A stretch of DNA of 64,000 nt from Streptomyces tibetensis. GTDB lineage: Bacteria; Actinomycetota; Actinomycetes; Streptomycetales; Streptomycetaceae. The stretch is from the NCBI RefSeq assembly GCF_007655005.1, contig NZ_SZVW01000029.1:1-64000 (forward strand), in the 5' to 3' direction. Below the pieces are notes generated by a model, which ran no database searches, was not told where the DNA came from, and worked only from the letters and a program-made list of their open reading frames with translations. Below, piece after piece: positions 8,788 through 16,623 of this stretch. How positions within the stretch are numbered: the first letter of the stretch is position 1; every line of letters starts with the position of its first letter. The translations under genes and the position numbers were made by a program.

Positions 8788-9262
8788 GTGGCGTTCCTCC
8801 TCGCTCCGGGCATGCCTTCGCAGGGCGCACGGTGCCCTCCGACGGGATGCAACACCGGAGCGAGACGCTCCATTTCCCGATTCGGGAGTTTTACCGAATC
8901 ATTACCGCTTGTCGCTCAACCGTTCGAGGACGGAAGGGGGCGGGTCTCCCGGCTCCGGGGGCGTGACCAGCGGCCGTCACGCAGTCGCACACCGGCGACC
9001 GCTCCGGGTTCGTCTTCGTGATCGACGACGTGGTCCCGATCACCGCCGGGAACGGGTGCACCCACCCCGACGGCACGGACCTCACCAGGATCCCGCCCCA
9101 CCTGACGGATCTCACCGGCCGGTGAGGACCGCACCGGGCTTCGCGTCGGCGGGGGCGCCGGGGTTCGGGACGTACGGGGGCGGGGCGTACAGGGCGGGGC
9201 GTAGCGGCCGCGGTACGGAAAAGGCGAGGCGGCAGGCACCCGGGGCCTCTACCCTCACCGGC
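8788..9262. other. intergenic stretch between mshA and the CPCC gene
   Basis: About 475 bp that must contain the mshA promoter and, on the other strand, that of the CPCC gene. Its centre (8967-9125) reads like the end of a lost coding sequence, listed separately. Nothing else is clear. Confidence 0.5.
8967..9125 (+). pseudogene. possible C-terminal gene remnant
   Basis: An open stretch of 52 codons with no start, ending in TGA at 9123. It has GC-rich third positions and reads like folded protein (GFVFVIDDVVPITAGNGCTH, then PDGTDLTRIPP). An in-frame TGA lies immediately upstream at 8964. It looks like the tail of a protein whose front has been deleted; I do not recognise the family. Confidence 0.35.
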
Positions 9263-9679
9263 ATGACAGGCACACGGCATGACCCGGCTCCGCCCCCTCC
9301 GGTCGAGGAGCTCCTGCCCTGCCCGTGCTGCGGCCACCAGACCCTCGGCGAGCTGTGGGCCTACGAGATCTGCCCGGTCTGCTACTGGGAGGAGGACCCC
9401 TCCCAGCTCCGCCACCCCACGGCCGGCTTCGGCCCCAACCACGGGCTGAGCCTGATCGAGGCGCAGGCCAACTACCGGCGGATCGGCGCGGTCACCGAGG
9501 AGATGCGGCGCCACGTGCGGCCGCCACGGGACGACGAACCGCTGGACCCGGGCTTCCGGCCCGCCGACCCGGACCGGGACCCGTTCGAGCCGGGACCGGC
9601 CCACGACCCGATGCCCGACGACCTCACCGTCCTGTACTACTGGCGTCCCACGTACTGGCGGCGGCACCTCGGCCCCTGA
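9263..9679 (+). CDS. CPCC-type cysteine-rich protein
   Basis: A 138-residue protein with two cysteine pairs, CPCCGHQTL near residue 21 and ICPVCYWEED near residue 36, forming a probable zinc knuckle, followed by NHGLSLIEAQANYRRIGA. This matches the CPCC family of unknown function. The ATG at 9263 was chosen because the family begins shortly before the first CPCC. The C-terminal half is rich in acidic and proline residues and ends in an aromatic cluster (LYYWRPTYWRRHL). Confidence 0.8.
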   Translation: MTGTRHDPAPPPPVEELLPCPCCGHQTLGELWAYEICPVCYWEEDPSQLRHPTAGFGPNHGLSLIEAQANYRRIGAVTEEMRRHVRPPRDDEPLDPGFRPADPDRDPFEPGPAHDPMPDDLTVLYYWRPTYWRRHLGP

Positions 9680-9710
9680 TCGATGCCGAGAGCCGCTTAA
9701 CCTCGTAGGC

Positions 9711-10529
9711 ATGACATCCCGCGCCGCGACCCGCCCCCTCGGCACGGTGACGCGCGGGACGACCAACCCCAACCGGCTGCGCCGCATGGACCGCTGGATC
9801 GCGGCCACGCACGGCGCCGAGCTGCGCCGCGCCGCCGATCCGGTGGCGGTCGACCTCGGGTACGGCGCCGCCCCCTGGACGGCCGTCGAGCTGCTCCGAC
9901 GCCTGCGCACGGTCGCGCCACGCGCGCGCGTGGTCGGCGTCGAGATCGACCCGGCCCGGGTCGCGGCGGCACTGCCCTACGAGCGGGCGGGGCTCGCCTT
10001 CCGGCACGGCGGCTTCGAGATCCCGATCCCGCAGCGGCCCCTGCTCGTCCGCGCGGCGAACGTGCTGCGGCAGTACGACGAGGGCGAGGTCGCGGCCGTG
10101 TGGGAGCGGCTGTGCGCGCGGCTCGCCCCGGCCGGCCCGGCCACCGGGTCGCGCGGCGGGCTGCTGGTCGAGGGGACCTGCGACGAGATCGGGCGCCGGC
10201 ACGTATGGGTCGCGCTCGGCCCGGAAGGGCCGCGCACGGTCACCTTCGCGACCCGGCTGGGCTCCCTGGAACGCCCCTCCGACCTGGCGGAGCGCCTGCC
10301 GAAGGCGCTCATCCACCGCAACGTCCCGGGCGAACCGGTGCACGCCTTCCTGCGCGACTTCGACCGCGCCTGGGCGGCCGCCGCGCCCTACGCCTCCTAC
10401 GGCGCCCGGCAGCGCTGGATCCGCGCGATAGGGGACCTGACCGCCGACTGGCCGGTGGCGGACGGGCCGGCGCGCTGGCGGCAGGGCGAAGTGACGGTGC
10501 GGTGGGAGGCCTTGGCCCCGGGCGCCTGA
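9711..10529 (+). CDS. class I SAM-dependent methyltransferase
   Basis: A 272-residue protein with a Rossmann-type SAM-binding start DLGYGAAPWTAVELLRRL near residues 46-63 and the acidic motif VVGVEIDPARVAAA near residue 75. The substrate is unknown. It starts 31 bp after the CPCC gene and may be cotranscribed. Conserved neighbours (mshA before, the NlpC/P60 gene after) place it in the Streptomyces core. Confidence 0.85.
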   Translation: MTSRAATRPLGTVTRGTTNPNRLRRMDRWIAATHGAELRRAADPVAVDLGYGAAPWTAVELLRRLRTVAPRARVVGVEIDPARVAAALPYERAGLAFRHGGFEIPIPQRPLLVRAANVLRQYDEGEVAAVWERLCARLAPAGPATGSRGGLLVEGTCDEIGRRHVWVALGPEGPRTVTFATRLGSLERPSDLAERLPKALIHRNVPGEPVHAFLRDFDRAWAAAAPYASYGARQRWIRAIGDLTADWPVADGPARWRQGEVTVRWEALAPGA

Positions 10530-10694
10530 CTGCTCCCGCCCTGGCAGGGCCCGTTGGAACGATCTCTCTGAGTCGTTCGTCACACAGACGGGGAGATCGT
10601 CATGCCGGGGCATACCGGCACCGGAGTGGCGGGAAGTACTACCTCTGTCGCTTTCCGAGCCGACATGGCAGCATCCCCAGGCGAACCACAAGTT

Positions 10695-10711
10695 ACTGAT
10701 GGTTAATCAGT
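10695..10711. promoter_or_regulatory. small inverted repeat before the NlpC/P60 gene
   Basis: ACTGAT-ggtta-ATCAGT, a perfect 6-bp inverted repeat 13 bp before the start codon of the NlpC/P60 gene. It could be an operator or mRNA structure near the ribosome binding site. Weak by itself. Confidence 0.3.
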
Positions 10712-10724
10712 TGGGGGCTGAGGT

Positions 10725-11813
10725 ATGGGAACGGGCAAGCGTGGCCTGATGGCGACCGCGGTGGCCGTGGTCTGCGCGGTCACGGTGCTGGCGGCACCGG
10801 GCACGGCGTTCGCGAATCCCACCCCCTCACCCACCCCCGGCGCGGGCGCGGCACTCGCACCCGCCAAGGACCTGGAGGCCGTCCGCAAGAAGCTCGACGG
10901 GCTCTACCGCGCCGCGGGCCGCGCCACCGACGAGTACAACGCCGCCGACGAGAAGGCGGACAAGCAGTCCGCCGAGGTCGTCGAGCTGGCCAAGAAGATC
11001 GTCAAGGGCCAGGAGAAGCTCAGGAAGCTGAAGGACCGCGCGGGCGCCGCGGCCGCCGCCCAGTACCGCGGCGGCGGGCTGCCGCCCGAGGCCCATCTGG
11101 TGCTGAGCGACGACCCGCAGGACTTCCTCGACGGCGCGGGCCGGGTCCGCGAGGGTCACCACGCCACCAAGGGCCTCCTGGGCGAACTGACCCGCACTCA
11201 GGAGGACTTGGAGCAGTACGCCAAGGACGCCTCCGCGCAGCTGAAGAAGCTGGAAGCGGGCCGCAAGGCCAAGGCCGCCGCGCAGAAGAAGATCGAGAAG
11301 CAGATCGCGCGGGCGGAGAAGCTCGAGTCCGCGCTACAGAAGGAGGAGCAGGAGCGCCTCGCCGAGCTGGAGAAGGAGGCCGCGAACAGGGCGCAGACCG
11401 CCTGGCTCGGCTCCGGCATCCTGGAAGAGATCGACGGCAAGGCCTCCGAGCAGGGCAAAAAGGCCGTGAAGTACGCCACGGCCCAGATCGGCAAGCCGTA
11501 CCAGTGGGGCGCCGAGGGCCCCAGGACCTACGACTGCTCGGGGCTGACGTCACAGGCGTGGCTGTCCGCCGGGCACGGCATCCCGCGCACCTCCCAGGAG
11601 CAGTGGAAGCGGCTGCGGCACATCGACGTCCAGGACATGCGCCCGGGCGACCTCATCATCTACTTCGACGACGCCAGCCATGTCGCCATGTACATCGGCG
11701 ACGGGGCGATCGTGCACGCGCCGCGCCCCGGGCGGACCGTGACGATCGCGGGCGCCGGAACCATGCCCATCCTCGGGGTGGTGCGGCCGGACGCCGGCAC
11801 GGACGCCGACTGA
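10725..11813 (+). CDS. secreted NlpC/P60 (C40) peptidoglycan endopeptidase
   Basis: A 362-residue exported cell-wall hydrolase. Residues 1-30 are a signal peptide (basic start, hydrophobic core, cleavage near GTAFA). Residues 45-225 form a long lysine- and glutamate-rich coiled coil, and residues 240-362 are the NlpC/P60 domain with catalytic Cys in YDCSGLTSQAW, His in ASHVAMYIGDG and a further His in AIVHAPRPG. It should cut D-Glu-meso-DAP type stem-peptide bonds. The coiled coil is the usual regulatory part of RipA-like hydrolases. It is probably a single transcription unit. Confidence 0.93.
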   Translation: MGTGKRGLMATAVAVVCAVTVLAAPGTAFANPTPSPTPGAGAALAPAKDLEAVRKKLDGLYRAAGRATDEYNAADEKADKQSAEVVELAKKIVKGQEKLRKLKDRAGAAAAAQYRGGGLPPEAHLVLSDDPQDFLDGAGRVREGHHATKGLLGELTRTQEDLEQYAKDASAQLKKLEAGRKAKAAAQKKIEKQIARAEKLESALQKEEQERLAELEKEAANRAQTAWLGSGILEEIDGKASEQGKKAVKYATAQIGKPYQWGAEGPRTYDCSGLTSQAWLSAGHGIPRTSQEQWKRLRHIDVQDMRPGDLIIYFDDASHVAMYIGDGAIVHAPRPGRTVTIAGAGTMPILGVVRPDAGTDAD

Positions 11814-12228
11814 ACGCGGACTGCGGCCGGACAACGCCTTGGGGGGCGGCGGCTGGGGGACGTCCGGAGGGCGGGCGCCATCCGTGGGGAAGCCCACCGT
11901 CCGTCGGGCAGCCCACCGTCCGGAGGGCACTCGCCGAACAGCCGGGCGCCGCACACCGGATATCGGACATCCGCGGTGACCCGGCCCACGTGACCCACCG
12001 CACGCCTCGCCACGGGCAAACCGTGCGCTGACGTGACGTTCGTCATCCCCGCAGCATCTCCGACCTGTCCAACTGCGGGGCATATCGCGGCATATGACAC
12101 AGGCCGGTGGCACAGCGGCGTGGCTCACACCATTCCAATGCGGCGCCGACACCCGCTATGGTCCCGCTCGGTGGGTCGAGGTCCCTCGCCCCACCGTGCC
12201 CTCGGGGGGAGGGAAGGAACCCAACACG
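11814..12228. other. intergenic stretch before the SpoIIE-type phosphatase
   Basis: About 415 bp. It contains a direct repeat of gcccaccgtccg (near 11890 and 11910) and two copies of GGCATAT spaced 10 bp at 12079 and 12089 that may be promoter elements of the phosphatase gene. No ORF here looks real. Confidence 0.4.
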
Positions 12229-13575
12229 ATGCCCGTACCCATACCGCGGCAGAGAGCGATCCCGGCCGCGGAAAGTGGTCAGGCGCAGGCCGCGTCCCCG
12301 CGCGGCGGCTCGGCCGAGGAGTCCGTGAAGGACGCCTCGCCCGCCGGCCGCACACCGGACACCGCCGGGAACACCACGGACAAGGTGGAGAACAACACCG
12401 CCCACACCAACCTGACGCTGCTGCTGATCGAGGACGATCCGGCCGGTTCACCGATCGTGCCGGACATGCTCGACCAGGCAGGCAAGCCGATCCGCGTCCG
12501 CACGGCCCGCAACCTGACGGAGGCCGGCCGGCTGCTGACCGACGACGTCCACTGCATCCTGCTGGACCTGGCGCTGCCCGCGCCGGGCCACGCCGACTCC
12601 GAGGACGAGCTCGCCGTGCTCAGGCACGTGCTGGAGCTCGCGCCCCGGCACGCCGTCCTGGCGCTGACCGCGTCCGGCGACGCCGAGCGCGGCGCCGAGG
12701 CGGTGCGGGTGGGCGCCCAGGACTACCTCTTCCGCGACGAGCTGGACGGCAGGCTGCTGAGCCGCGCGATCCGCTACGCGGTGGAGCGCAAGCGCTCCGA
12801 GTCGGCCGAGCGCAGGCTCGCCGAGGGACGGCTGCGCGCGCAGGAGAACCGCCGCCTGGAGCGCGGTCTGCTGCCGACGCCGCTGCTGGAGGGCTCCCCG
12901 CTGCGGTTCGCCGCCCGCTACCGCCCGGGCCGCTCGCGCGCACTGCTCGGCGGCGACTTCTACGACGTCGTGCGCACGCCGGACGGCACGGTGCACGCCA
13001 TGATCGGCGACGTCTGCGGGCACGGCCCGGACGAGGCCGCGCTCGGCGTGGAGCTGCGGATCGCGTGGCGGGCGCTGACGCTGGCGGGCCTGTGCGGCGA
13101 CCAGCTGCTGGGCACGCTCCAGCAGGTGCTGGAGCACGAGCGAGCCGACGACGAGATCTTCGCGACCCTGTGCACGGTGGACATCGCGCCGGACGGCCGG
13201 CGCGCCGGGCTGTGCCTGGCGGGTCACCCGTCGCCGCTGCTGGCCCGCCCGGGCAAGCCGGCCCGCCTGCTGCCGTACGACAACAACGGACCGGCCCTCG
13301 GCATGCTCCCCGGTGCCCGCTGGCCGCGGATGCAGGTGGAGCTGGGCGCCGAGTGGAGCCTGATGCTCTACACCGACGGCCTGATCGAGGGCCACATAGG
13401 CCAGGGCCGGGAGCGGCTCGGCCAGGACGGCATGACGGAGATGATCCGCCGCCAGTTCGCCGAGGGGCTGCGGGGCGAGCAGCTGCTGCGGGCGGCGGTG
13501 AACGAGGTGCGCCGCCTCAACGGCGGCGAGCTGACGGACGATGTGGCGGTCCTGCTGCTGGACCGGGTGCCGTAG
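12229..13575 (+). CDS. receiver-domain / SpoIIE-type PP2C phosphatase
   Basis: A 448-residue cytosolic signalling protein. Residues 1-60 are unstructured; residues 62-180 are a response-regulator receiver-like domain (LLLIEDDPAG, then CILLDLALPAPG with the candidate phosphoacceptor Asp); residues 205-445 are a PPM/SpoIIE serine phosphatase with the metal-binding motifs GGDFYDVV, GDVCGHGPDEA and DDVAVLLL. Such proteins dephosphorylate anti-anti-sigma factors of the SpoIIAA type. The ATG at 12229 is preceded by a strong GGGAGGGAAGG ribosome binding site. Confidence 0.9.
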   Translation: MPVPIPRQRAIPAAESGQAQAASPRGGSAEESVKDASPAGRTPDTAGNTTDKVENNTAHTNLTLLLIEDDPAGSPIVPDMLDQAGKPIRVRTARNLTEAGRLLTDDVHCILLDLALPAPGHADSEDELAVLRHVLELAPRHAVLALTASGDAERGAEAVRVGAQDYLFRDELDGRLLSRAIRYAVERKRSESAERRLAEGRLRAQENRRLERGLLPTPLLEGSPLRFAARYRPGRSRALLGGDFYDVVRTPDGTVHAMIGDVCGHGPDEAALGVELRIAWRALTLAGLCGDQLLGTLQQVLEHERADDEIFATLCTVDIAPDGRRAGLCLAGHPSPLLARPGKPARLLPYDNNGPALGMLPGARWPRMQVELGAEWSLMLYTDGLIEGHIGQGRERLGQDGMTEMIRRQFAEGLRGEQLLRAAVNEVRRLNGGELTDDVAVLLLDRVP

Positions 13576-13602
13576 CCCCCGGCTCCGCTGCTCCGAGAGC
13601 CC

Positions 13603-13953
13603 TTACCGGCCGCCGTTCCACGGGCCGTAGGGGCCGTCGCTGCTGGAGCCGCGCCGGCTGCGGCCGCCGCCCGGGAGGGCCCGGATCGCGGGCCGGACGT
13701 CGACCATGTACACGATCGTCGCGATGAGGCCGATGATCGGCAGGAACGACAGGATCGGGAAGAGCAGGTTCACCACGAAGGCGATCCCGAGGATGATCAG
13801 CCAGAAGGGCTTGGTCTTCTTGTCGGCCGCGCGGTAGGCGTCCTCCCGGCGCACCGCCGCGTCGAACAACGCGAAGCCGCTGAAAACGATCAGGGCCATG
13901 CTCAGAAGCCACATAAACCCTGCGAAGCCCTGCATCAGCACAACGTCCACCAC
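13603..13953 (-). CDS. DUF2516 family membrane protein
   Basis: A 116-residue protein with a first membrane segment near residues 8-28 and a hydrophobic pair at 48-85, ending in a glycine- and arginine-rich cytosolic tail. The order and the phrase KKTKPFWLIILGIAFVVNLL match DUF2516, an actinobacterial family of unknown function. It converges on the phosphatase gene. Confidence 0.82.
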   Translation of the reverse strand: MVDVVLMQGFAGFMWLLSMALIVFSGFALFDAAVRREDAYRAADKKTKPFWLIILGIAFVVNLLFPILSFLPIIGLIATIVYMVDVRPAIRALPGGGRSRRGSSSDGPYGPWNGGR

Positions 13954-13992
13954 CTGACTCGGCTCGTCCTACGCGGTCACCGTACCCGTACA

Positions 13993-14025
13993 ACGGGCCG
14001 GACACCCCCAGGGTGCCCGGCCCGT
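13993..14025. terminator. strong hairpin after the HBHA-like gene
   Basis: A 15-bp stem (ACGGGCCGGACACCC paired with GGGTGCCCGGCCCGT, one mismatch) with a 3-nt loop, 18 bp past the stop codon of the minus-strand HBHA-like gene. There is no T-run, as is usual in Streptomyces terminators. Confidence 0.8.
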
Positions 14026-14042
14026 GTGGCCGCTCCGCCGTA

Positions 14043-14708
14043 CTACTTCGCGGGCGGGGTGGTCTTCTTGGCGGTGGTGGTGGTCTTGCGCGCCGGGGCC
14101 TTCTTGGCGGCGGGGGCCTTCTTCGCCTGGGCGGCGGCGGCCGGCTTCGCCGGCTCCTCCTTGACCTCGACCGGCTGCGGCTTCGGCTCGACGGCCACGG
14201 CCAGCTCCTCGACGCCCTCGGCGACGTCCTCGATGCTGTCGGCGGCCTCGCCGCGCCAGGTCCGGACGGCCTGCTCGCCGTGCTCGGCGACCTTCTCGTA
14301 GGTCTCACGGGCCTTGACGGCGTACTCGGCGGCCACACCGACGCCGCGCAGCGCGAAGTCCTGGGCGCTCTCGCCGAACTTCTTCAGGTCCGAGTCGATC
14401 GTGCTGCCGAGCTTCTTGATGTCGACGTCGATGGAGCCGATGAACTCCGTGACCTTCGTCTGCAGGGTCTCCTGCGTCTCCTTGACGCGCGCGGAGGCCT
14501 CCTTGGCCCGGGCGGACGCCTTCTCCTGGACGGCCTTGGTGTCGGTGTTGCGTACCGCGTCGATCCGCGCGGGGGCCTCGGAACGCAGCTGCTCCACCAG
14601 GGCCGGCACCTTCTTGGCCTGCTGAAGGGCGAGGTCGGCGGTGCCTGCGGCGAAGTACAGCGGGGTCGGGTTGCTGAGGGTCTTGCGCAGGTCGTCGGTG
14701 ATGGCCAT
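14043..14708 (-). CDS. heparin-binding hemagglutinin-like (HBHA-like) coiled-coil protein
   Basis: A 221-residue protein starting MAITDDLRKTLSNPTPLYFAAGTADL, then about 130 residues of amphipathic helix (KEASARVKETQETLQTKVTEF), and a C-terminal lysine-alanine tail (KKAPAAKKAPARKTTTTAKK) like that of mycobacterial HBHA. In mycobacteria HBHA is a surface adhesin that also touches lipid bodies; in Streptomyces the role is unproven. The start has a GGGAGGA ribosome binding site. It lies 88 bp downstream of the XRE regulator in the same direction. Confidence 0.83.
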   Translation of the reverse strand: MAITDDLRKTLSNPTPLYFAAGTADLALQQAKKVPALVEQLRSEAPARIDAVRNTDTKAVQEKASARAKEASARVKETQETLQTKVTEFIGSIDVDIKKLGSTIDSDLKKFGESAQDFALRGVGVAAEYAVKARETYEKVAEHGEQAVRTWRGEAADSIEDVAEGVEELAVAVEPKPQPVEVKEEPAKPAAAAQAKKAPAAKKAPARKTTTTAKKTTPPAK

Positions 14709-14796
14709 GGTGATGGTCCTCCCGGATTCTGTATCGCTTGAGGGTTCGGCTGAGGGTTGTGTGATCCGCGGCGGGCGGCCCATGCCCTGGTCCGGC

Positions 14797-15447
14797 TCAG
14801 CCGGCCGTCTGCTGCGGATCGGTGTCGCTGCCGCCGGTGCTCTTGCGAGTGCGGCGGGTGGCGGTCGTACCGCCGTCGTTCGTGCTGTCGCTCCGAGCGG
14901 CGCTCTTGCGGCTGCGGCGCCGGGCGGAGGGGCCGCCGTCGGCCGGGCCGGCCGGGGATATCCCGGTGCCGGGAGCGTCCCCGTCGACGCTCACCGCACC
15001 GTCAGCGGTGACGACACCGACGACGCCGGCACCGCCCGCCCCGCCCGAGCCGTCCGCACCGCCCGAGCCGTCCGCCCCGTCCGAGCCGTCGCCGATCCCG
15101 AACCCGTTCTCCTTGCGGAAGGACTCGTAGATCTGCAGCAGCACCTGCTTCTGCCGCTCGTGCAGCGTCGGGTCGGCGAGGATGACGGCACGCGTCTCCA
15201 CATCGTCCCGATCACGCTCGGCATCGAGGATGCCGGCCCGGACGTACAGCGTCTCGGCGGAGATCCGCAGCGCCTTGGCGACCTGCTGCAGCACCTCCGC
15301 GCTCGGCTTGCGCAGCCCGCGCTCGATCTGGCTGAGATACGGATTGGACACCCCGGCGGCGTCGGCGAGCTGCCGCAACGACAGTTGCGCAGTGCGCCGC
15401 TGCTCGCGCAGATAGTCACCGAGATTGCCGACGTTGAGCGATGCCAT
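14797..15447 (-). CDS. XRE family helix-turn-helix regulator
   Basis: A 216-residue DNA-binding protein with an N-terminal XRE/Cro HTH at residues 6-68 (LRQLADAAGVSNPYLSQIER), a short helical region to about residue 110, and a long glycine-, serine- and basic-rich tail that looks disordered. Position just upstream of the HBHA-like gene suggests it controls that gene. A perfect inverted repeat lies 24 bp before its start, so autoregulation is likely. Confidence 0.88.
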   Translation of the reverse strand: MASLNVGNLGDYLREQRRTAQLSLRQLADAAGVSNPYLSQIERGLRKPSAEVLQQVAKALRISAETLYVRAGILDAERDRDDVETRAVILADPTLHERQKQVLLQIYESFRKENGFGIGDGSDGADGSGGADGSGGAGGAGVVGVVTADGAVSVDGDAPGTGISPAGPADGGPSARRRSRKSAARSDSTNDGGTTATRRTRKSTGGSDTDPQQTAG

Positions 15448-15457
15448 GCCTCCACCT

Positions 15458-15501
15458 TGCAACAGGGCGCTAACTATTGCAAGCACCCGCTTGCAATAGT
15501 T
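15458..15501. promoter_or_regulatory. probable XRE operator: 13-bp perfect inverted repeat plus a third TTGCAA
   Basis: AACTATTGCAAGC (15472-15484), spacer ACCC, GCTTGCAATAGTT (15489-15501) is a perfect 13-bp inverted repeat. A further half site CTTGCAACAG lies at 15457-15466, between the palindrome and the XRE start codon. TTGCAA occurs at 15458, 15478 and 15492. The position fits autorepression by the XRE protein. Confidence 0.7.
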
Positions 15502-15623
15502 GCGCCACGCCGCCCGGTGCAGGCCGCCACTCCCCGCCGGGATGGCGGTCGGCCCGTCGGCAGTGTGACGTACGCCACTGGAGGGTCGACCGGTCGAGCG
15601 CCGCGAATGTGGCGCAAAACAAG

Positions 15624-15643
15624 CGTTCCACCCCCTTGGAACG
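15624..15643. promoter_or_regulatory. inverted repeat CGTTCCA-N6-TGGAACG
   Basis: A perfect 7-bp inverted repeat with a 6-bp spacer (ccccct) between the XRE gene and the phenazine side. It could be an operator for an unknown regulator. Confidence 0.45.
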
Positions 15644-15805
15644 GAGTATTCCCGGCCACCGACCACGCCTGCCCCGCCAAGTGGACTCCGCCGGACGGGT
15701 TCCGGAAAGAGTGATCTCTGCAGGTCTTTGTGACGCATTCGGCGTTCCGCTTCAATGCCCAGGCGGAGAAATAGAAGATCGACATCTACGGCATTTCCAG
15801 AAGGG

Positions 15806-15833
15806 TTGACAGGAATCAGTTTCTGAATGTTGC
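15806..15833 (+). promoter_or_regulatory. possible promoter for the SnoaL-like gene
   Basis: A consensus -35 hexamer TTGACA at 15806-15811 with a weak -10 (TGTTGC at 15828-15833, spacer 16). Transcription would begin about 100 bp before the SnoaL-like start codon. The -10 is poor, so this is tentative. Confidence 0.35.
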
Positions 15834-15941
15834 ATGACGTCATCAACGGGGCGGGGTGGCAAACGGGGGCCATTCACAATGGGCAGGCGCCGCAGAGGTG
15901 CTCTTTCAACCTGCTGCCATCTCCATTTTGGGGGAGATGTC

Positions 15942-16535
15942 TTGACTAGGATCAAGCTCACGTTGTCGATCGCCACTTCGGCGATTGTGTTCACGGCCGT
16001 CAGCATCGCAGGTCCCACCTTCATCCAGACCGAGATGGCGAACGCATCGACGGCCGCACAGCGGACACCTGCTGCCGCGGACCCGGCAGAAGCCGGAAAA
16101 GCACTGCCCACCGCCGCGTCGCCGGCCGAGTTGCTGCAGCTCCTGGGCGAGCGGATCAAGGCCAAGGACGTGGACGGAATCGTCGCCCTCCAAGAACCGG
16201 AAGCGGCGATCGTCAATTACGACGGATCCGTCATCAGGGGTCACAAGGAGATCCGGGCGTTCTACGTCGACTGGTTCAAGTCCGATCCGGTACTCACGGT
16301 CAACCCTCGACAGACCGTCATGGCGGGAGGGAAGCGTACCGGTAAACAGGTACGTAACCGCACGGCAGCCATAATGGGCGACTATTCCCTGGAGCAGACC
16401 GCGCCCGACGGAACTCGCGAGAAATTCACCGGGAATTTCTGCGACACCGTGCAGGAGCAGCCGAACGGTACGTGGCTGTACGTGCAGGACAACCCTTACC
16501 CGCCCCACGGCAGCCCGACATCTGCCCACCACTGA
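15942..16535 (+). CDS. exported SnoaL/DUF4440-like protein
   Basis: A 197-residue protein with a basic start (TRIK), a hydrophobic segment to about residue 25 and then a cleavage-like ANASTA, so it is probably secreted or membrane-tethered. Residues 55-190 are an NTF2/SnoaL-type domain (LGERIKAKDVDGIVALQEPE, then SVIRGHKEIRAFYVDW). The TTG at 15942 is chosen because GGGGGAG lies about 8 bp upstream and the signal peptide then starts cleanly. It ends 88 bp before phzC, so it may belong to the phenazine transcript. PhzA/B share this fold, but those are cytosolic. Confidence 0.7.
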   Translation: MTRIKLTLSIATSAIVFTAVSIAGPTFIQTEMANASTAAQRTPAAADPAEAGKALPTAASPAELLQLLGERIKAKDVDGIVALQEPEAAIVNYDGSVIRGHKEIRAFYVDWFKSDPVLTVNPRQTVMAGGKRTGKQVRNRTAAIMGDYSLEQTAPDGTREKFTGNFCDTVQEQPNGTWLYVQDNPYPPHGSPTSAHH

Positions 16536-16623
16536 CCGGGCCTTGTCTGCCGACGATCGGCGGCGGGCATCGGTTCATGCACAGACAGCGAGTTGCCGGC
16601 AGGTTCGAGGTCTGGAGAAAAAC

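Larger units (their letters stand above)
15448..15941. other. gene-free stretch at the edge of the accessory region
   Basis: About 494 bp between the divergent XRE and SnoaL-like genes. It holds the TTGCAA operator, a second inverted repeat and a possible promoter, each listed separately. From about 15700 on, A+T is clearly higher than in the neighbouring genes, which may mark the left boundary of acquired DNA. Confidence 0.5.

Noticed and set aside
10530..10724. c-di-AMP (ydaO-type) riboswitch before the NlpC/P60 gene
   Set aside because: The leader is short and lacks the conserved ydaO blocks; only a small 6-bp inverted repeat is seen.
15458..15501. Nur-box reading of the TTGCAA repeats
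   Set aside because: The Nur box is TTGCAA-N5-TTGCAA; here the spacings are 14 and 8, and the perfect dyad next to an XRE gene explains it better.
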